64,000 nucleotides of DNA. Source: Acrasis kona (Eukaryota; Heterolobosea; Eutetramitea; Acrasida; Acrasidae). Position 1 is the stretch's first letter, and each line of letters opens with the position of its first letter. Location of the stretch: contig JAOPGA020000489.1 in assembly GCA_026419775.2 (NCBI GenBank), positions 48,074 through 112,073 of the forward strand. Direction: 5' to 3'. A program made the position numbers and the translations under genes. Below the pieces are notes generated by a model that had not been told where the DNA came from, did no database searches, and saw only the letters and a program-made list of their open reading frames with translations. Shown one piece after another: positions 40,880 to 52,713 of the stretch.

Positions 40880-43800
40880 ATGAAGAAACTATTTTATCTC
40901 ATTCTCGCGCTCACTCTTTTATTTGTGAGTACTATTGCAGATCCTATCACAGTTCATGTTATTCCCCATAGTGTATGCCAATTCATGTTCTTTCAACTAA
41001 CCCTCATAGCATTGGTAACTTTTTTTAACTGTAGCTTTAAACTAATCCTCCTAGTGATGCAGGCTGGCTCGAAACCGTTGACGAGTAAGGAACACGACGA
41101 ATGATTATTTTACTAACACGATAAGATACTTTAATGACGCAGTCAAGCACATTTTGACCACTGTCACAGAGGAGCTCACTAAAGACCCCAGCAAAAGATT
41201 CGTGTGGGCAGAATCCATCTACTTTAGAATGTGGTGGAAGCAGGCGAGCATAAAGCAACAAACCGATTTTAGAAGATTACTAGACACCAAGCAAGTAGAG
41301 TTTGTAAACGGGGTAAAGTTCACTAATCACACCAACTAACTATTTTAATTCAGGGTTGGGTCATGTCCGACGACGCCCTGTGCACATATAGCGCAATGTT
41401 AGACCAAACTACTCTCGGTCATCAATATCTGTACGATTTGTTCCAAGAAAAGTCCTTCTCTCGCAACGGATGGTCGATCGATCCCTTTGGATTATCTGCA
41501 GTCACTGCAAAGATCAACAAGGTATGTTGAAGATGCACGTGTTCACTGAACAACAAGGGATGTGGCTTTGACTTTCACACCATATGCAGGGTCCCCTATG
41601 ACCAAAAGGAACAATTCATCAATGATGGATCGCTGGAATTCCAATGGCAATTTGACCAACGTCAAGGAAAGAACAGCAAACTATTCACACACATTCCTTA
41701 CCTACAACAATATGGACCGTAAGCATGCCCCTCGTAAACATACGATTCACGCTTTTAGAATGAGAGGCTATGATTGGGACGAACCTAATCCAAGCCCATC
41801 CGTCACCGCTGATAATGTCGAACAGGTCAGCATGGTGGTTGTTGATGCGGTCAAGTTATGGAATCAATCCTATCGTAGCAAGAAGCACATCAACTTCATG
41901 TTTGGAGAGGACTTTAAATTTGTAAAGGCTCAGGTAAGTCTCCACACGTCCATCATGATCGTGATCATCGCAGACTCAATTTGGTAACATGAGCAGAATC
42001 ATGGACTGGGTGAACCAAAGATCAGACCAGTTGGGAATCAAGATGAGATACTCCACTCCGAGCGAATACTTTGATGCAGTCACGCAGGATGACATCGAAT
42101 ACCCAACCAAGACCGGTGATTTCTTCCCCTACGCAGACAATGTGAACAGCTACTGGACAGGATACTATTCTTCCCATCCAGAGATGAAGGATGCAGGTAA
42201 CGTCGCGCAACCACTCGCTCGCACTCACCGCACACATAGTTCGCAAGAATGAACACATGCTGAGGAATGCAGAAGTACTGTTGGCGCTGGCACACTCCAC
42301 CACTCGTGCCAATCAACAAAATCAAATCTACAATCAACATTTAGAGCTCTTGAATCAGGTGAGGTCGGTGAATGGAGAGATTCAACATCACGACGCCATC
42401 ACTGGCACAGAAAAGGACCACGTCCTACGCAGCTATGTGCTCGGCATAGAGAAGAGCATACACGATGCCAATCAAGTATCCACGCACAGCATTCTACACT
42501 TGTTACAGAAGAATCAAACGCTTAGATACAATCTATTGGATGCTTCGCGTGGCGAATTGTTCAAGGTGCACTCGGACAGGAGGAATCCGCTCATCTTGTT
42601 CAATTCGTTGGGATGGCAAACACAGGGCACCGTGCGCATCACAGTGGATCGAAGCAACGTCAAGGTCACCAACGATCGACACGAATCCATACCCATCCAA
42701 GTGGATGATTTGGGCGATTCTACGTTTGCGCTCTACTTTGATCAGGTGATGGATGCCATCAGCGTCAACACCGTGTTCATCACATCGTCAGACGATGCAC
42801 CATCATCATCATCATCCAACAATCACAAGCGATCGGTGCTCAGCAATCGCTTCTACGATGTCACGCTGGATCAACACGATGCCATCCAATCCATCTATCA
42901 CAAAAAGTACAAGTTGAAGACCACCCTTCGCACCACCTACAAGAGCTACGAGAGCTTTGGCAAGGCAGGAGAACAAGCATCAGGCGCATACATCTTCAGA
43001 CCCACCAAGGCCGATCCAGATGTCATCTCCGACACGCCGCGCACCTCTCGTCATCAATCGGGTAACATTTATCAACAAGTCGCTCAGCAATATGCTCCCT
43101 ACATTCGACAAACCATCAAATTACACAAGGATCAAGACGGCATCCTGATGGACATTACCATCGGACCAGAGATTCCGTTGCACTCCGAGATTGTGTTGAG
43201 CATCGACACCAACATTCACAACAAGGGTCGCATGGTGACGGAGGATAACGGACTGATCAACATGCACAGACAGTACAGGAACAGTCCTCTCAATGAATCG
43301 GCGCACTTGTTCCCCGCGAGCAGCAATTATTATCCATTCGTGTATCATGCTCACATACAGGACGATGATGCTCAGTTGGTGATTTGCACCAATACTTCTC
43401 GTGGCATTGCTTCGTTGCGCGACGGTCAATTGGAGATTATGCTGCACAGGAGAACTGGATACGACGATCGCAGAGGAGTCAACACGCCGCTCAACACCAC
43501 CAGCACCACTCACGTCCAGCTGTTGTTGACCACGCAGCCACCCACCAACAAGAATTGGTTCAAATCGCACGTGGCCCATCTGCACAATTACCCATTCGGC
43601 AGTTACATGTTCCACGAACAAGTGCCCGTTGATTACGAACAAGAGTTGATGACTAGGTTCGTGCCGCTGCGTTCGCGCACTTTGCCCAAGAATGTTCACT
43701 TGATGAATTTAAATGTAAAGAATCAAGACGAATTGTTGTTTAGGTTGGTCAATTTGGAACAAGACGACGATGGTGCAGTGGTGGTGAACGTGAGACAGTG

Positions 43801-43948
43801 GTTGGGCGATGACATCGAGGTGTCATTTGCACAGGAGACCCTGTTGAATGGTATCGTCAGACACGTGAACGATGATGATTTGGTGAATGTGAGATTGGAG
43901 CCACTGCAAATTAGAACATTTGTTGTCAAGTTTGAAATTAAAGTTTAA
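40880..43948 (+). CDS. Lysosomal-type alpha-mannosidase (GH38), nine exons with a 5-nt microexon
   Basis: Glycoside hydrolase 38 that trims mannose from N-glycans in an acidic compartment. Signal peptide MKKLFYLILALTLLFVSTIA. Exons: 40880-40972, 41010-41014, 41055-41084, 41126-41312, 41354-41521, 41558-41718, 41759-41933, 41974-42196, 42240-43948; introns 36-43 bp; 916 residues in one frame. The zinc site motif, normally PHxHDDxGW, reads VIPHSHCDAGWLETVDEY and is assembled from three exons, the middle one only CATTG. GWSIDPFGLSAVT carries the nucleophile Asp. The second His motif is EIQHHDAITGTEKDHVLRSY. The long C-terminal beta region (FNSLGWQTQGTVRITVDR, SRHQSGNIYQQVAQQ, MLHRRTGYDDRRGV) is complete. 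Several introns carry ACTAAC near the acceptor. Assignment is firm. Confidence 0.92.
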
Positions 43949-43949
43949 T

Positions 43950-44726
43950 TCACGTATCAAATGAAGACGTAACCTTGTTTAGTTGATCTGTGACGCGATC
44001 TAATTCTTCTTGTAGACTGTTGATCTTGATCTCTTGTACACATTGCTTGTTCCACATGTGCAGTAGTAGATTCTCCACTTGTTCCTGATTGAGCGTGCTC
44101 TTTCTTTTGGGCGTCGTTGTGTTGGTGTTGTTGTTGGCGTGAATGTTTTGGTGCATGAAGTGATTGTCCAGAGTGGCTGCGTTCTGCGTGATCAAATCCA
44201 TGGTGCCATCCATCAAGTCTTGAGAGAATAATAATCCTGGTGATGGAGGTTTGTTGAGTGGTATTTCGTAGGTGAAGTTGTTGTTGTGATGCGCTTGTGG
44301 CGATATGGCCAGTGCAGTGTTTGAATTGAACATTGGTGATGGGCAAGGCGAGTTATTTAGAAATTTGGATAAAAATTCCTCGAACGAAGCATCTTGGTCA
44401 CATTGAATGTTTGGTTGGGTGGTGGAATTTAGGGTTGCTATTTGAGTGTTGGGGGCTTTTCTCTTCTTGGTCGATGGCTCATTTATTAGGTTAAAATCAT
44501 CCTGTACAATGTTTGGCGTCGAATCGCTTCTAGTTTTATATTTGTGAGTGGCATCCATGCAACTATCGCCAATGTTCAATAATCTACACCTGCTGCATGG
44601 CCTCTCATCTTCGCAAGCAGTATGTGCTGTTTTACAATTTGTACAAGCATTCTTCACGTATGGTTTGCGACCACTCCTAACGCGCTCCGTGACAAGGGTC
44701 GGTAGCTTCTTTCTTGTTGTTTTCAT
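43950..44726 (-). CDS. Zn2Cys6 DNA-binding protein (short)
   Basis: Putative transcription factor of 258 residues. The binuclear cluster CTNCKTAHTACEDERPCSRC then RLLNIGDSC fits C-X2-C-X6-C-X5-C-X2-C-X8-C, preceded by a basic arm (MKTTRKKLPTLVTERVRSGR). The rest is Asn/Thr/Pro/His-rich with a C-terminal coiled coil (VQEIKINSLQEELDRVTDQL) that could dimerise. It lacks the large regulatory domain carried by the next gene. It may be one half of a split pair, since the longer Zn2Cys6 gene lies 90 bp upstream in the same orientation. Tail to tail with alpha-mannosidase, with stop codons one base apart. DNA target unknown. Confidence 0.85.
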   Translation of the reverse strand: MKTTRKKLPTLVTERVRSGRKPYVKNACTNCKTAHTACEDERPCSRCRLLNIGDSCMDATHKYKTRSDSTPNIVQDDFNLINEPSTKKRKAPNTQIATLNSTTQPNIQCDQDASFEEFLSKFLNNSPCPSPMFNSNTALAISPQAHHNNNFTYEIPLNKPPSPGLLFSQDLMDGTMDLITQNAATLDNHFMHQNIHANNNTNTTTPKRKSTLNQEQVENLLLHMWNKQCVQEIKINSLQEELDRVTDQLNKVTSSFDT

Positions 44727-44815
44727 TTAAAAGAACAAGTTCGTTCCGAAGTTACACATTCCACGCGAATCGGATGGACAAGAAAATTGTAATCATTTAT
44801 TTACAATACTATTTA

Positions 44816-46574
44816 TTACAGGAACGACAAATCCTCCGATATTTCTTGGTGAACAGACTTTTCCTCCTCCTTCAAGAATTCGTTCATGAGCATCTCAAAG
44901 TGATGATCGGTCTCCACCAGCGGAGCGACATTGTTATTCAACGAAACATCACCAATGCCCTGATTGCTGGGCGATACGGGCATGAATATGTTGGAGTAGA
45001 TATCGGATAATAGTTGAATGTGCTGGTGATGAGTCTTCAACACGCCCTCCGTGCTGTTGATCACGTCGCCATACTTTAATATTACAATTTTATATTTGAG
45101 GCCAAGCGTCCTCAGCACCGACACGCCGCTCTGTATCTTGTCCATCAACATGGTTTGTTCCTGAGTGTCGTCCGTCTTGTCCAATATCCTACACAACAGC
45201 GTGATGGCAGCGGCCAGAGGACCCGACACGCTGTGGTGACACAGGTGAAACATGTGACCGCCGCTCACGTCCACCAAGTGCATGGCCACGCTCTTGCACT
45301 TGTCCTCCGGGCCGGTCCTCTGCAAGCACTGAAGCTTGGCGCCCTGTGCAATCATGTAAAAGCTCATCCTCCTAGAGTACAGACCTGGCTCAGCGGTCAC
45401 CGCCGACAGCGCAGCCTTCATCCTCTGCGTCATCAAGTCGATCATCTCGGGAGTAAAGGTGAGCGTGGATTTGTAATTGTCCAAATCGTAGCGAAGCACG
45501 TCGGTGAGGGGCATGAACTTGTCGATGAATTCTTCGTTGGCATATCCAATCACGCTGTGCGCCGTGTTGGTGGGATCAATGTGACGGTGTTGTTTGGTCA
45601 GAAAGTGACAGCACAGCATGCACTTGAAGAGGCGACCCAGATCGGTGACGTGATAATTGTTGTGATAAATGACCAGGTGGTACATTGTGCGCATGTACTT
45701 TTCTTGCATGATCTTGAGCGAGTCGGTGGATTGTGCGCGATCCAACGTGGGTTGCGATTCTCTCCTCTTTAGATATCCTCTCAAACAATGTGCATAATAT
45801 GCCGATTGTTCCACGTGTCCTCTATCCGTGTGAATCAGCGCCAAGTAGCAGAAGCAGGCGGCCAGGTGATAATTGGTCATGACCGTGTCGTGAGTGGTGC
45901 TGACGATTTGTTTGCATAATTGTAGGCTCCTGTCCGCCGCTTCCATCTTTTCGATCCTCATCATGTAGAAGGCTTTCGTGTTAATGAATGATGAATACGC
46001 CAAACTTACATTTCATGGCCAGCACTAGTGCGAATAAACATTTATCGAAGAGTGGTAGCGATTCGGGGTCGACTCCATTCTCGATTTGAACGTACTGGTA
46101 CTTTTTGTAAGAGCTGTCGAAAAATGGAATGTTGAGCATCGTCCTTTCGAAGCTTTGAGTCAGCACTTGTATGTCCGAGTCTACCGGTGGTGGCTCTGCT
46201 ACCGTATGAAAAGGGGGTGCTGTTGGTTGGTTCGAAGGATTTTGGATTGAAGTAGTTATGGAAGGGCTTTGTGGATCCTGCCCATAATTAATGTTGTGAA
46301 AGTATAGTTGTTTTGGTGCTGGCGTTGTACTCGGAATTGATGTATTGTTTTGATGAGATTTTGGGTATGGTTCATATCTCAACTCTTGACTGATGGTTTT
46401 CTTCCTTTTTACACGTTTTGGTTTCTCGTAAATACAATTCTTATTTTTTCTCATACACTCAGTGCATATCGGAAGCATTCGGTCGCACTTTCTATGTGAT
46501 TTGTTACAGTTAGAACAAGAGTTCACCGAAAGATGATCTTCATTGGTCGGAACAGCGTTAGAAATGTTGAACAT
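44816..46574 (-). CDS. Zn2Cys6 transcription factor with large regulatory domain
   Basis: Exons 46010-46574 and 44816-45972 join across a 37-bp intron, giving 573 residues. The N-terminal cluster CSNCNKSHRKCDRMLPICTE then CMRKNKNC fits C-X2-C-X6-C-X6-C-X2-C-X6-C, followed by a basic linker (KPKRVKRKK). After a Pro/Ser/Gln-rich region the C-terminal ~400 residues form a helical domain (RIEKMEAADRSLQLCKQIV, ACFCYLALIHTDRGHVEQSA, MRTMYHLVIYHNNYHVTDLG) resembling the fungal_trans-like middle homology region by position and helicity, though not clearly by sequence. The two same-strand Zn2Cys6 genes with different tails suggest a local duplication followed by divergence. Confidence 0.85.
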
Positions 46575-46763
46575 TTGCGTTGTTTACAAAGTTTTATCAC
46601 ATGTCTGTATGATTTTCTGAACAAAACTTGACGTTTCAATTTGCCGTTTTATTTATCCGCAAACACATCCGCTTTCATAGACGACGAGATGGTGCACCTA
46701 AATTGGATTGGCGGTAACAATAACTGGTGTCCGAATTTGATAATCATTGGATTTTTATTTAAT

Positions 46764-47465
46764 TTAAAATTTAGGAGAAGACACTTTCAGAATGTCTGCC
46801 ATCTTTGTGACTTGTTTGTTGCTCTCTAAATGTGCCTCGGCTCTTTGGATGTCATGCGTGAGTTTATCGATAGCTTCTTCGACCTGGTCCCATCCGCTCA
46901 CTTTTGTTATGTTGTGATGTAAATCTTGGCTTGTTTGATTCCAGGCATAGTCCCCAAACAAAATGGCTTTTAAATCATTCTGAGCGACATTGTTAGCGTA
47001 GTCTAGCGAATCATCAATAAGAAGTATGGCATTTGCCTCTTTGCATAAATCGGCTTTGCTTACTTTCTTTCCATCTCTGCCCCAGTGATTTCCCATTAGA
47101 ACCTTTGAAAAAATGCCAGGATAATAATTATTCAATAGTTTTTCAGTGCGGTCCTTGATTACATGTTGGCGTGATGTAACTACAACTAGGTCGAATTTAC
47201 TTTTTAAACGAGTCAAAGTTTCCGAGGCATTCTTGATTGGTGCTTGCTTTGCAAACTCATCGCTCTCAAAGAATTTCTCAACAATCTCCGCGCATTGTTC
47301 CTCGGTTAAGTGCTTCCAAACCTTGGAGAATTGATAAGAGTGGAAGTGATCCACATGTGTTGGCGATGCAGTAGGATGTGTACGATTGTAGAATTCAGCT
47401 AGAAGTTCAACAAAAGGGCAAAGCACTTCATCGATATCCACCGCTATCACCGGGTTGTTTGACAT
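46764..47465 (-). CDS. HAD-superfamily phosphatase (5'-nucleotidase-like)
   Basis: Haloacid-dehalogenase-fold hydrolase of 233 residues, single exon. Motif I is IAVDIDEVLCPFVE (DxDE form, nucleophile first Asp), motif II is LVVVTSRQHVIKDRT, and motif IV is AILLIDDSLDYANN. A helical cap (LLAEFYNRTHPTASPTHVDH to EKFFESDEFAKQAP) sits between motifs I and II. The DVDEVL-type motif with this cap is typical of NT5C-like or related plant/protist HAD proteins that act on nucleotides or small phosphates. The C-terminal helix (DIQRAEAHLESNKQVTKM) is an extension. Substrate is not predictable. Confidence 0.82.
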   Translation of the reverse strand: MSNNPVIAVDIDEVLCPFVELLAEFYNRTHPTASPTHVDHFHSYQFSKVWKHLTEEQCAEIVEKFFESDEFAKQAPIKNASETLTRLKSKFDLVVVTSRQHVIKDRTEKLLNNYYPGIFSKVLMGNHWGRDGKKVSKADLCKEANAILLIDDSLDYANNVAQNDLKAILFGDYAWNQTSQDLHHNITKVSGWDQVEEAIDKLTHDIQRAEAHLESNKQVTKMADILKVSSPKF

Positions 47466-47816
47466 TTGAAAATGTTACAATGGATACAAGATGAGTCAGT
47501 TACAACGGAGTCAGGTTGACATGGTGTTCTGGTATTTTACCATACATCTGCACGAGTAGGGTAATAATACGATAATTATTATTATTCGAGAGCTCAATTA
47601 TTACAAAGAAAAAATAATGTGTTTGCTGGGATATTGAATGTGTTGGAGATATACATGAGATAATTAATAAGCGAAGACAATATAAATACAATGAAGGGTG
47701 CGATGATTGCGTCGCAATACATGAGGTGACAAAATCAATGGTTGCATATTAATTTTTCCAATGTTTAAAGTACCAACTAGTGTGTTGTCCATCTCCAATA
47801 TTTATTAATGAGTAGT
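47466..47816. other. Intergenic, no gene seen
   Basis: AT-rich sequence with ATAATTATTATTATTCG near 47570-47590. No open frame, tRNA-like fold or repeat pair identified. Confidence 0.45.
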
Positions 47817-48171
47817 CTATTGCAGCCTCTGATTTGTTTCCAACGGCACATTTAAATCCTCATTTGCAATGGATCCATAACAATGGACTGCATTATGTAA
47901 AATTTCTTGACAATATTCAACAGTATCAATGCTTTCCATCAAATTAATTGATGAGCACATCATTAATTTTTTTGCAACCGAGTATGCACGAACCCCACAT
48001 TCTATTTCAACCTGCCTGAATGTGGGTTCTATACTAATCTTGATATGTGTCTCCTCTATACAAATTCCTAATACCCATAAACCTCGAAGTAACTCTCCAG
48101 TACAGGTTTCAGCTCTTTGTAAAGCATTTTCAGGGATTCTTGTGACTGGTTGTTCGGTTGCTATCGGTGAT
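47817..48171 (-). pseudogene. Truncated open frame ending at a repeat
   Basis: The minus strand is open for about 118 codons, ending TAG at 47817: IATEQPVTRIPENALQRAET, ELLRGLWVLGICIEETHIKI, VEIECGVRAYSVAKKLMMCS and CQEILHNAVHCYGSIANEDL. There is no ATG and the 5' side stops where the AACCAA-rich repeat begins. It looks like the 3' end of a gene cut by a mobile repeat. Family not recognised. Confidence 0.4.
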
Positions 48172-48410
48172 CAATATGGTAATATGTTTGGTGGTTGGCC
48201 AATCACCATTTATACAACCACACAAAACCAAATTAATCACCGTTGCAATCACCAATCCTTTAACCAATACCCCCACCAATCCTAACCAAAAGTAGGTAAT
48301 GGTTTGGTTGCAAGTTTGGTTTAACCGGGTAAGATACGGCAGTATAACCAAGTTCTACCATTACCAACCGTTGGAGCNTAACCATCAATAACCAAACAAT
48401 TCAGAGCAAA
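48172..48410. repeat. AACCAA-rich repeat with 9-bp inverted repeat
   Basis: Sequence dominated by variants of AACCAA/CCAATC and the reverse TTGGTT. GGTAATGGT (48295-48303) and ACCATTACC (48357-48365) form a perfect 9-bp inverted repeat around a 53-bp loop. The nearby GGTGGTTGGCCAATCACC is a near-palindrome. A compositionally similar stretch occurs at 58395-58545. It may be a MITE or the end of a larger element. Contains the first N (48378). Confidence 0.5.
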
Positions 48411-48524
48411 ATTAAAAAAATTTTAGAAATACATTTATTTACCCCAACTTTTTATTTTACAAGACTTGATTTTCATAAAACAGACAATTAATGTTTCGAA
48501 ACATTTTTATTTTTAAATTTTTTT

Positions 48525-50036
48525 TCAATAGTTGAACATTTGTGTCAATGTAGCAGCTGTAGCCTTCCCGGACCTCTTCCTGTCACTCACCCTCTTTGAC
48601 AAGAAGGTGTGGATGATGTTAAAAAGCTTTGTAGACTCTAATACCTTTGACTCCGTCTTCTTCTTACAAATATCCGCCAAGTAAGGGAAGTGGAAGTGGG
48701 CAAACCATCTAGAAAACCTCTTGTAGTTGAGGTCATGTGTAGTAGCGGACACCCAGTCGTCACTTATCTTGATGTGGTGCAAGTACATCTTGACAGAACT
48801 AACAGTTTTAGTATAAAGTAGATGATGATAGCTTACAGTGAAATGGTGGGATTCTTCAAACCACCACGGACGTTGGGACCCTCAAATGCCCTTCTACAAG
48901 TATCGTGCCACTTGAGGCAGCACATTGGTGTACCTTCTCGGTCGCTTAGGTACTTGCCCTCCAAGTCTTGCATGTGGACCTATTTAAAACCCAACGAGTT
49001 CAGAAAACTGCCTTACCTTCACTTGGTACCTCAACTTGTAAATGACCGTCCACTCTTCATCGCACATGTAGTTACCCACCTTGTCAACGTCTCTGAAGAT
49101 TAGAGACTTTTGCTCAGGTGTTAACTTGTTGCTACCCTGAGGCTTGATGATGCTCATGACGTTGGCGAGGTCCTCCATCACAGTGCGCATGTCTGAGGTG
49201 TTCCTAAGGATCATCCTTTTGAGTTCAACGTTTTTGAGCTTTAGGAGCTCAATTTGTTGCTCTGCCGTGTCTGTGCTCTTGGAAGGCACAACAACAGGAC
49301 GTGTCTTTGTTGGGGGATTGGTCTGTAAGGGTTAGTACTGCTTATGTGTGGAATTCACTTACGGTGACTGGCTTTGGTGGTGCTACAATGCCAATGTCCT
49401 CATCGTCCTCAGGTATGACCTCTTCGTCAACACTGTTGCTCTCACTGGTCAACATCTCTTCAAGGATGTAATTTTGGGTGGCTACAAGGTCCTCAGCATC
49501 CGCTCTTTCCTTCTCTGTGGGGCGGCGTACTTTAACAAAAGGACCTTCGCCTTCCTGGACCTCGGCTTCCTCTTCTTCTTTTTCCTCTTCGTCCTCTTCT
49601 TGGTCGGAATCCTATTAATAATAAATAAAATTGTTCAAAATCAAATCTACCTGTGCCTGCTGCTGAAGAGCCTGGCTCATGCTGGCAAACGATTCAGCTA
49701 CCTTTTCTTTCCCCACGTTCTGGGTTTCCTGTTCTGCCTCTTCGATTTTCTCTACCAACCTCTTGTCGAGGTCCTTCTCCCAGTAGAAGTTCTCGTTAGC
49801 GTCAACCCCAATCCATTTTATTGCAGACTGTGTGAATTAGTCAACTGAAGAATTGTAATAATCACCTTGTTTTTATGTTTGGATGTCTCCACCAAGTGTT
49901 GTGGTCTTATGGAGCACATTCCATTCAGTATTACACGTCGCACGTCGCATGGTAACGCTTTTAATTTTGTCATTCCTGGCTTATAGTCAGGACCAAGTGG
50001 CAGAGATGGCTTTGACTTCTTTGTCGACTTCACCAT
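48525..50036 (-). CDS. Element-associated protein of unknown function, six exons
   Basis: Unrecognised protein of 439 residues. Exons 49866-50036, 49651-49827, 49363-49611, 49017-49322, 48837-48979 and 48525-48798 join in one frame; all five introns are 37-40 bp with GT-AG ends. The N-terminus is MVKSTKKSKPSLPLGPDYKP. Exon 3 is very acidic (DSDQEEDEEEKEEEEAEVQE). Exon 4 is a coiled coil (AEQQIELLKLKNVELKRMIL). The C-terminal part has a Cys/His/Trp-rich core (GTPMCCLKWHDTCRRAF, SRWFAHFHFPYLADICKKKT) that may bind DNA. It is transcribed away from a tnp2-like transposase whose start is 90 bp off, so the two probably form one element with a transposase and a partner protein. The intact frame suggests recent activity. 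Confidence 0.6.
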
Positions 50037-50126
50037 AGTACAGTTTGTTTTCTAATTCTTCTTCAGTGTAAAAAAATAGGTTTCTTTTTAAACGGACATA
50101 TTAGTTAACCATTATCAGATAAATCA

Positions 50127-52713
50127 ATGAGGAGAAACAAACGAATATCTAACGTTGAAATTGGTCCTTATGTAATACCTGTAAATGGTGTTGATGGCTC
50201 TGATGGCTATGTTGCCAATAAACGTTATAAAACTAGCAATCACCGTTCAAATGTAATTCAAATTTCTTCTGACATTTCAAATAATCATTTAAGAATACAA
50301 CAGATACAAATGGAGATATCATCATTGATGTTGGGAATACAGCAGATATTTTTGATGAAGTCTTGAGCAATGAAGTTGTGTCTGACGATGACGAGATTTT
50401 TGAAAATAATCTCAACAAAGATGATGTTGCAGATAGTTTTACCATCAACAATCGCGTACCTGCTGAAGACACAGAATCAACTTCAACAAATCGTACTTTA
50501 GAACAAGAGAGTATACTGTTCATGAGTTATTTGTCAGCCAACACTACATTGAAAAGACCTTGGAGCATGTTCAAGAGGGATAGAGAATTCTTACAGTATA
50601 AAGATAAAGTGGTCGACAATGCCCTCCGAGCAAACATGTATATGCTTTTTTTAGCTATAGCCTGTTTTGCTAGTGGAAGCGCAATTTTATCACTTCTAAC
50701 AATCATTCGACTGGTTGCACCAATTGATTTTAAGAATCATNTACCAAAAACAGAGACTGCCTTTCACTCATTGTTTTGGGACAAGGTTACTCTTCCATCA
50801 CCAGACAAGTTACAATACTGTACCAAACACAAAGTGGATCACACAAAAGACCAAATGTCCGGAGAATGTAAAATCAAGAGTAAAAGATGGGGCACATATA
50901 CAATCTCTAACCTGAAAGATATGCTTGAGGCACAGTATAAAAACCCTAAATTCCTTGCAGACTTACACGAAGGCATTAATAGAAGGAGAAATAACAAATC
51001 TGACCATCTGGAAGAATACNATGGTGGAGCTATTTTTAAGAGATTGAGTATGACAACAAGATTAAAGTACCTACAAAACCCATCGTGGCAGATATTTATT
51101 GATGGAGTTTCTCTATGGAACAAAGCAGATGAAACTATTCTACCGGTGTATTTAGTGAATACAAGCATACAGAGAGAAAAGAGATTCCAAGAGCATAATG
51201 TTATTCTGGTTGGCGTACTTTCATCAAATACCGAGGTTCCATATCAAGTATATTTAAGGGAAACTGGTGGTGTAAGATACTTGAACAAGGTGATGGAAAC
51301 TGGATTCTGTGTACAAGTCACCGATGACATTACAATTAATTGTCATGGAATGGTAACTTCATTGGTTTGTGATATTGTTGAGCGTGACAAAATTCTTTGC
51401 ATGTCATCTGGATATTTTCGGTGTCCACACTGTTATATAAAAGGAGAAAGTCATGGACGTACTATTTCTTATATAGACCCTAATCAGACGGACCATAGAT
51501 GCTTCAAATCGTTTGAATTTGACGCTAAAATAGCAAAGTCACACAATAGTTCCATTGTTGGTCAAAAATGTTTGTTCTGTGGTGTATATGATATCTCAGC
51601 TCTATTTGACCTGAAAGATTTTGATGTTGTTGAAATGATGCCTGTTGATGCTATGCATACGTTGGATATGGGTGTTTCTGAATATTTCNTGAATTTGTGG
51701 AAGGGGGGAGGTCCAAAAGTTGTTCCTGAAGTTGACAAAGACAAAGAGCACTCATGGATACTCAGTGAAGAACAAATCAATGATAATTATACCATGATGA
51801 AGGAAAGTGGTCTCCCACATTGTGTTTCTGAATCACCATGTGACTTGTATAATTTGACCAATTGGAAGTCAGCTGATTTTCACAAATGGACCATGTTTTA
51901 TTCATTACCTGCCATTACCGGTTGACTACCAGACGCCTACTCAACACATTGGTCATTGTTTGTAAGAGCATATAGACTCCTTTCAAAGCACTCCATAAAG
52001 CAAGAAGAAATAGATGAAGCTGAAAAATTGTTGAAACTCTTTGTAAATGATGTACCCAAGTTATACCTACACAGTCATGTGCCAATTAAAATGCATGCTC
52101 TAATACATTTAGCTGATTTTGTGGACCTCTACAACATTTTTCAGCAATTATGTTCAAAGATTTGAACGGAAAGTTAAATCAAGGAAATAGGTCACATTTT
52201 AAGATAATAGAATCAATACATGATAAATTCCTAAAAANATCTGGAATAAGCGCTGTCGCCGATTGTATAAGAGATCTGGATAACAAGCCAATTGATTCTG
52301 AACATCCATTCCATGATGTATTAGTGGCGGTTGGTTTGCATGACAAAGGATTAAAAAGTACTTGGGCAGAAATAACCACACTCCAAGATGGAATGGGGAA
52401 TTGCTCATACCAATCAAGTGATGAAGATTTAGTATCCAAGTTACCATCAAGAAAGAGGGGGTTTTTATTGCAAAATAACATCTCTGAATCAGATTATTTC
52501 TTTCACAACATTTCGATTAAAGATGGCTTAAGGATCCATAGCGCTCAGTACAGCAAGTTCCATAGAAACTCCTCATGCATCCTTTACAAAGACGGGGTGG
52601 ATTTTAGGTGTGGAATTGTCGAAGTATTCGTCCGAAGTGAAGATTCTACAAAGTGGTATGCGTGTGTAAAAGAATTTGAGCTAAAGTTTAAAAAAGGTTG
52701 CTACATGATTTGA
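50127..52713 (+). pseudogene. tnp2/DUF4218-like transposase, recently inactivated copy
   Basis: Exon 50127-50252 joins exon 50295 onward across a 42-bp intron. The product resembles the tnp2 (En/Spm-type) transposases: IFIDGVSLWNKADETILPVY, a CxxC pair in GYFRCPHCYIKG, VVEMMPVDAMHTLDMGVSEY and NWKSADFHKWTMFYSLPAIT. Behind these comes the DUF4218-type KMHALIHLADF followed by FKDLNGKLNQGNRSHFKII. One in-frame TGA (51923-51925) and one frameshift near 52120-52140 break it, and single Ns lie at 50741, 51020, 51689 and 52237. Everything else is open for ~850 codons, so inactivation is recent. Its C-terminal end overlaps a minus-strand fragment. Confidence 0.65.

Noticed and set aside
43121-43699. 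Minus-strand 192-codon frame inside alpha-mannosidase and plus-strand 205-codon frame at 45155-45772 inside the Zn2Cys6 gene
   Set aside because: Shadows of clear coding exons in GC-richer stretches; composition is implausible and no motif is seen.
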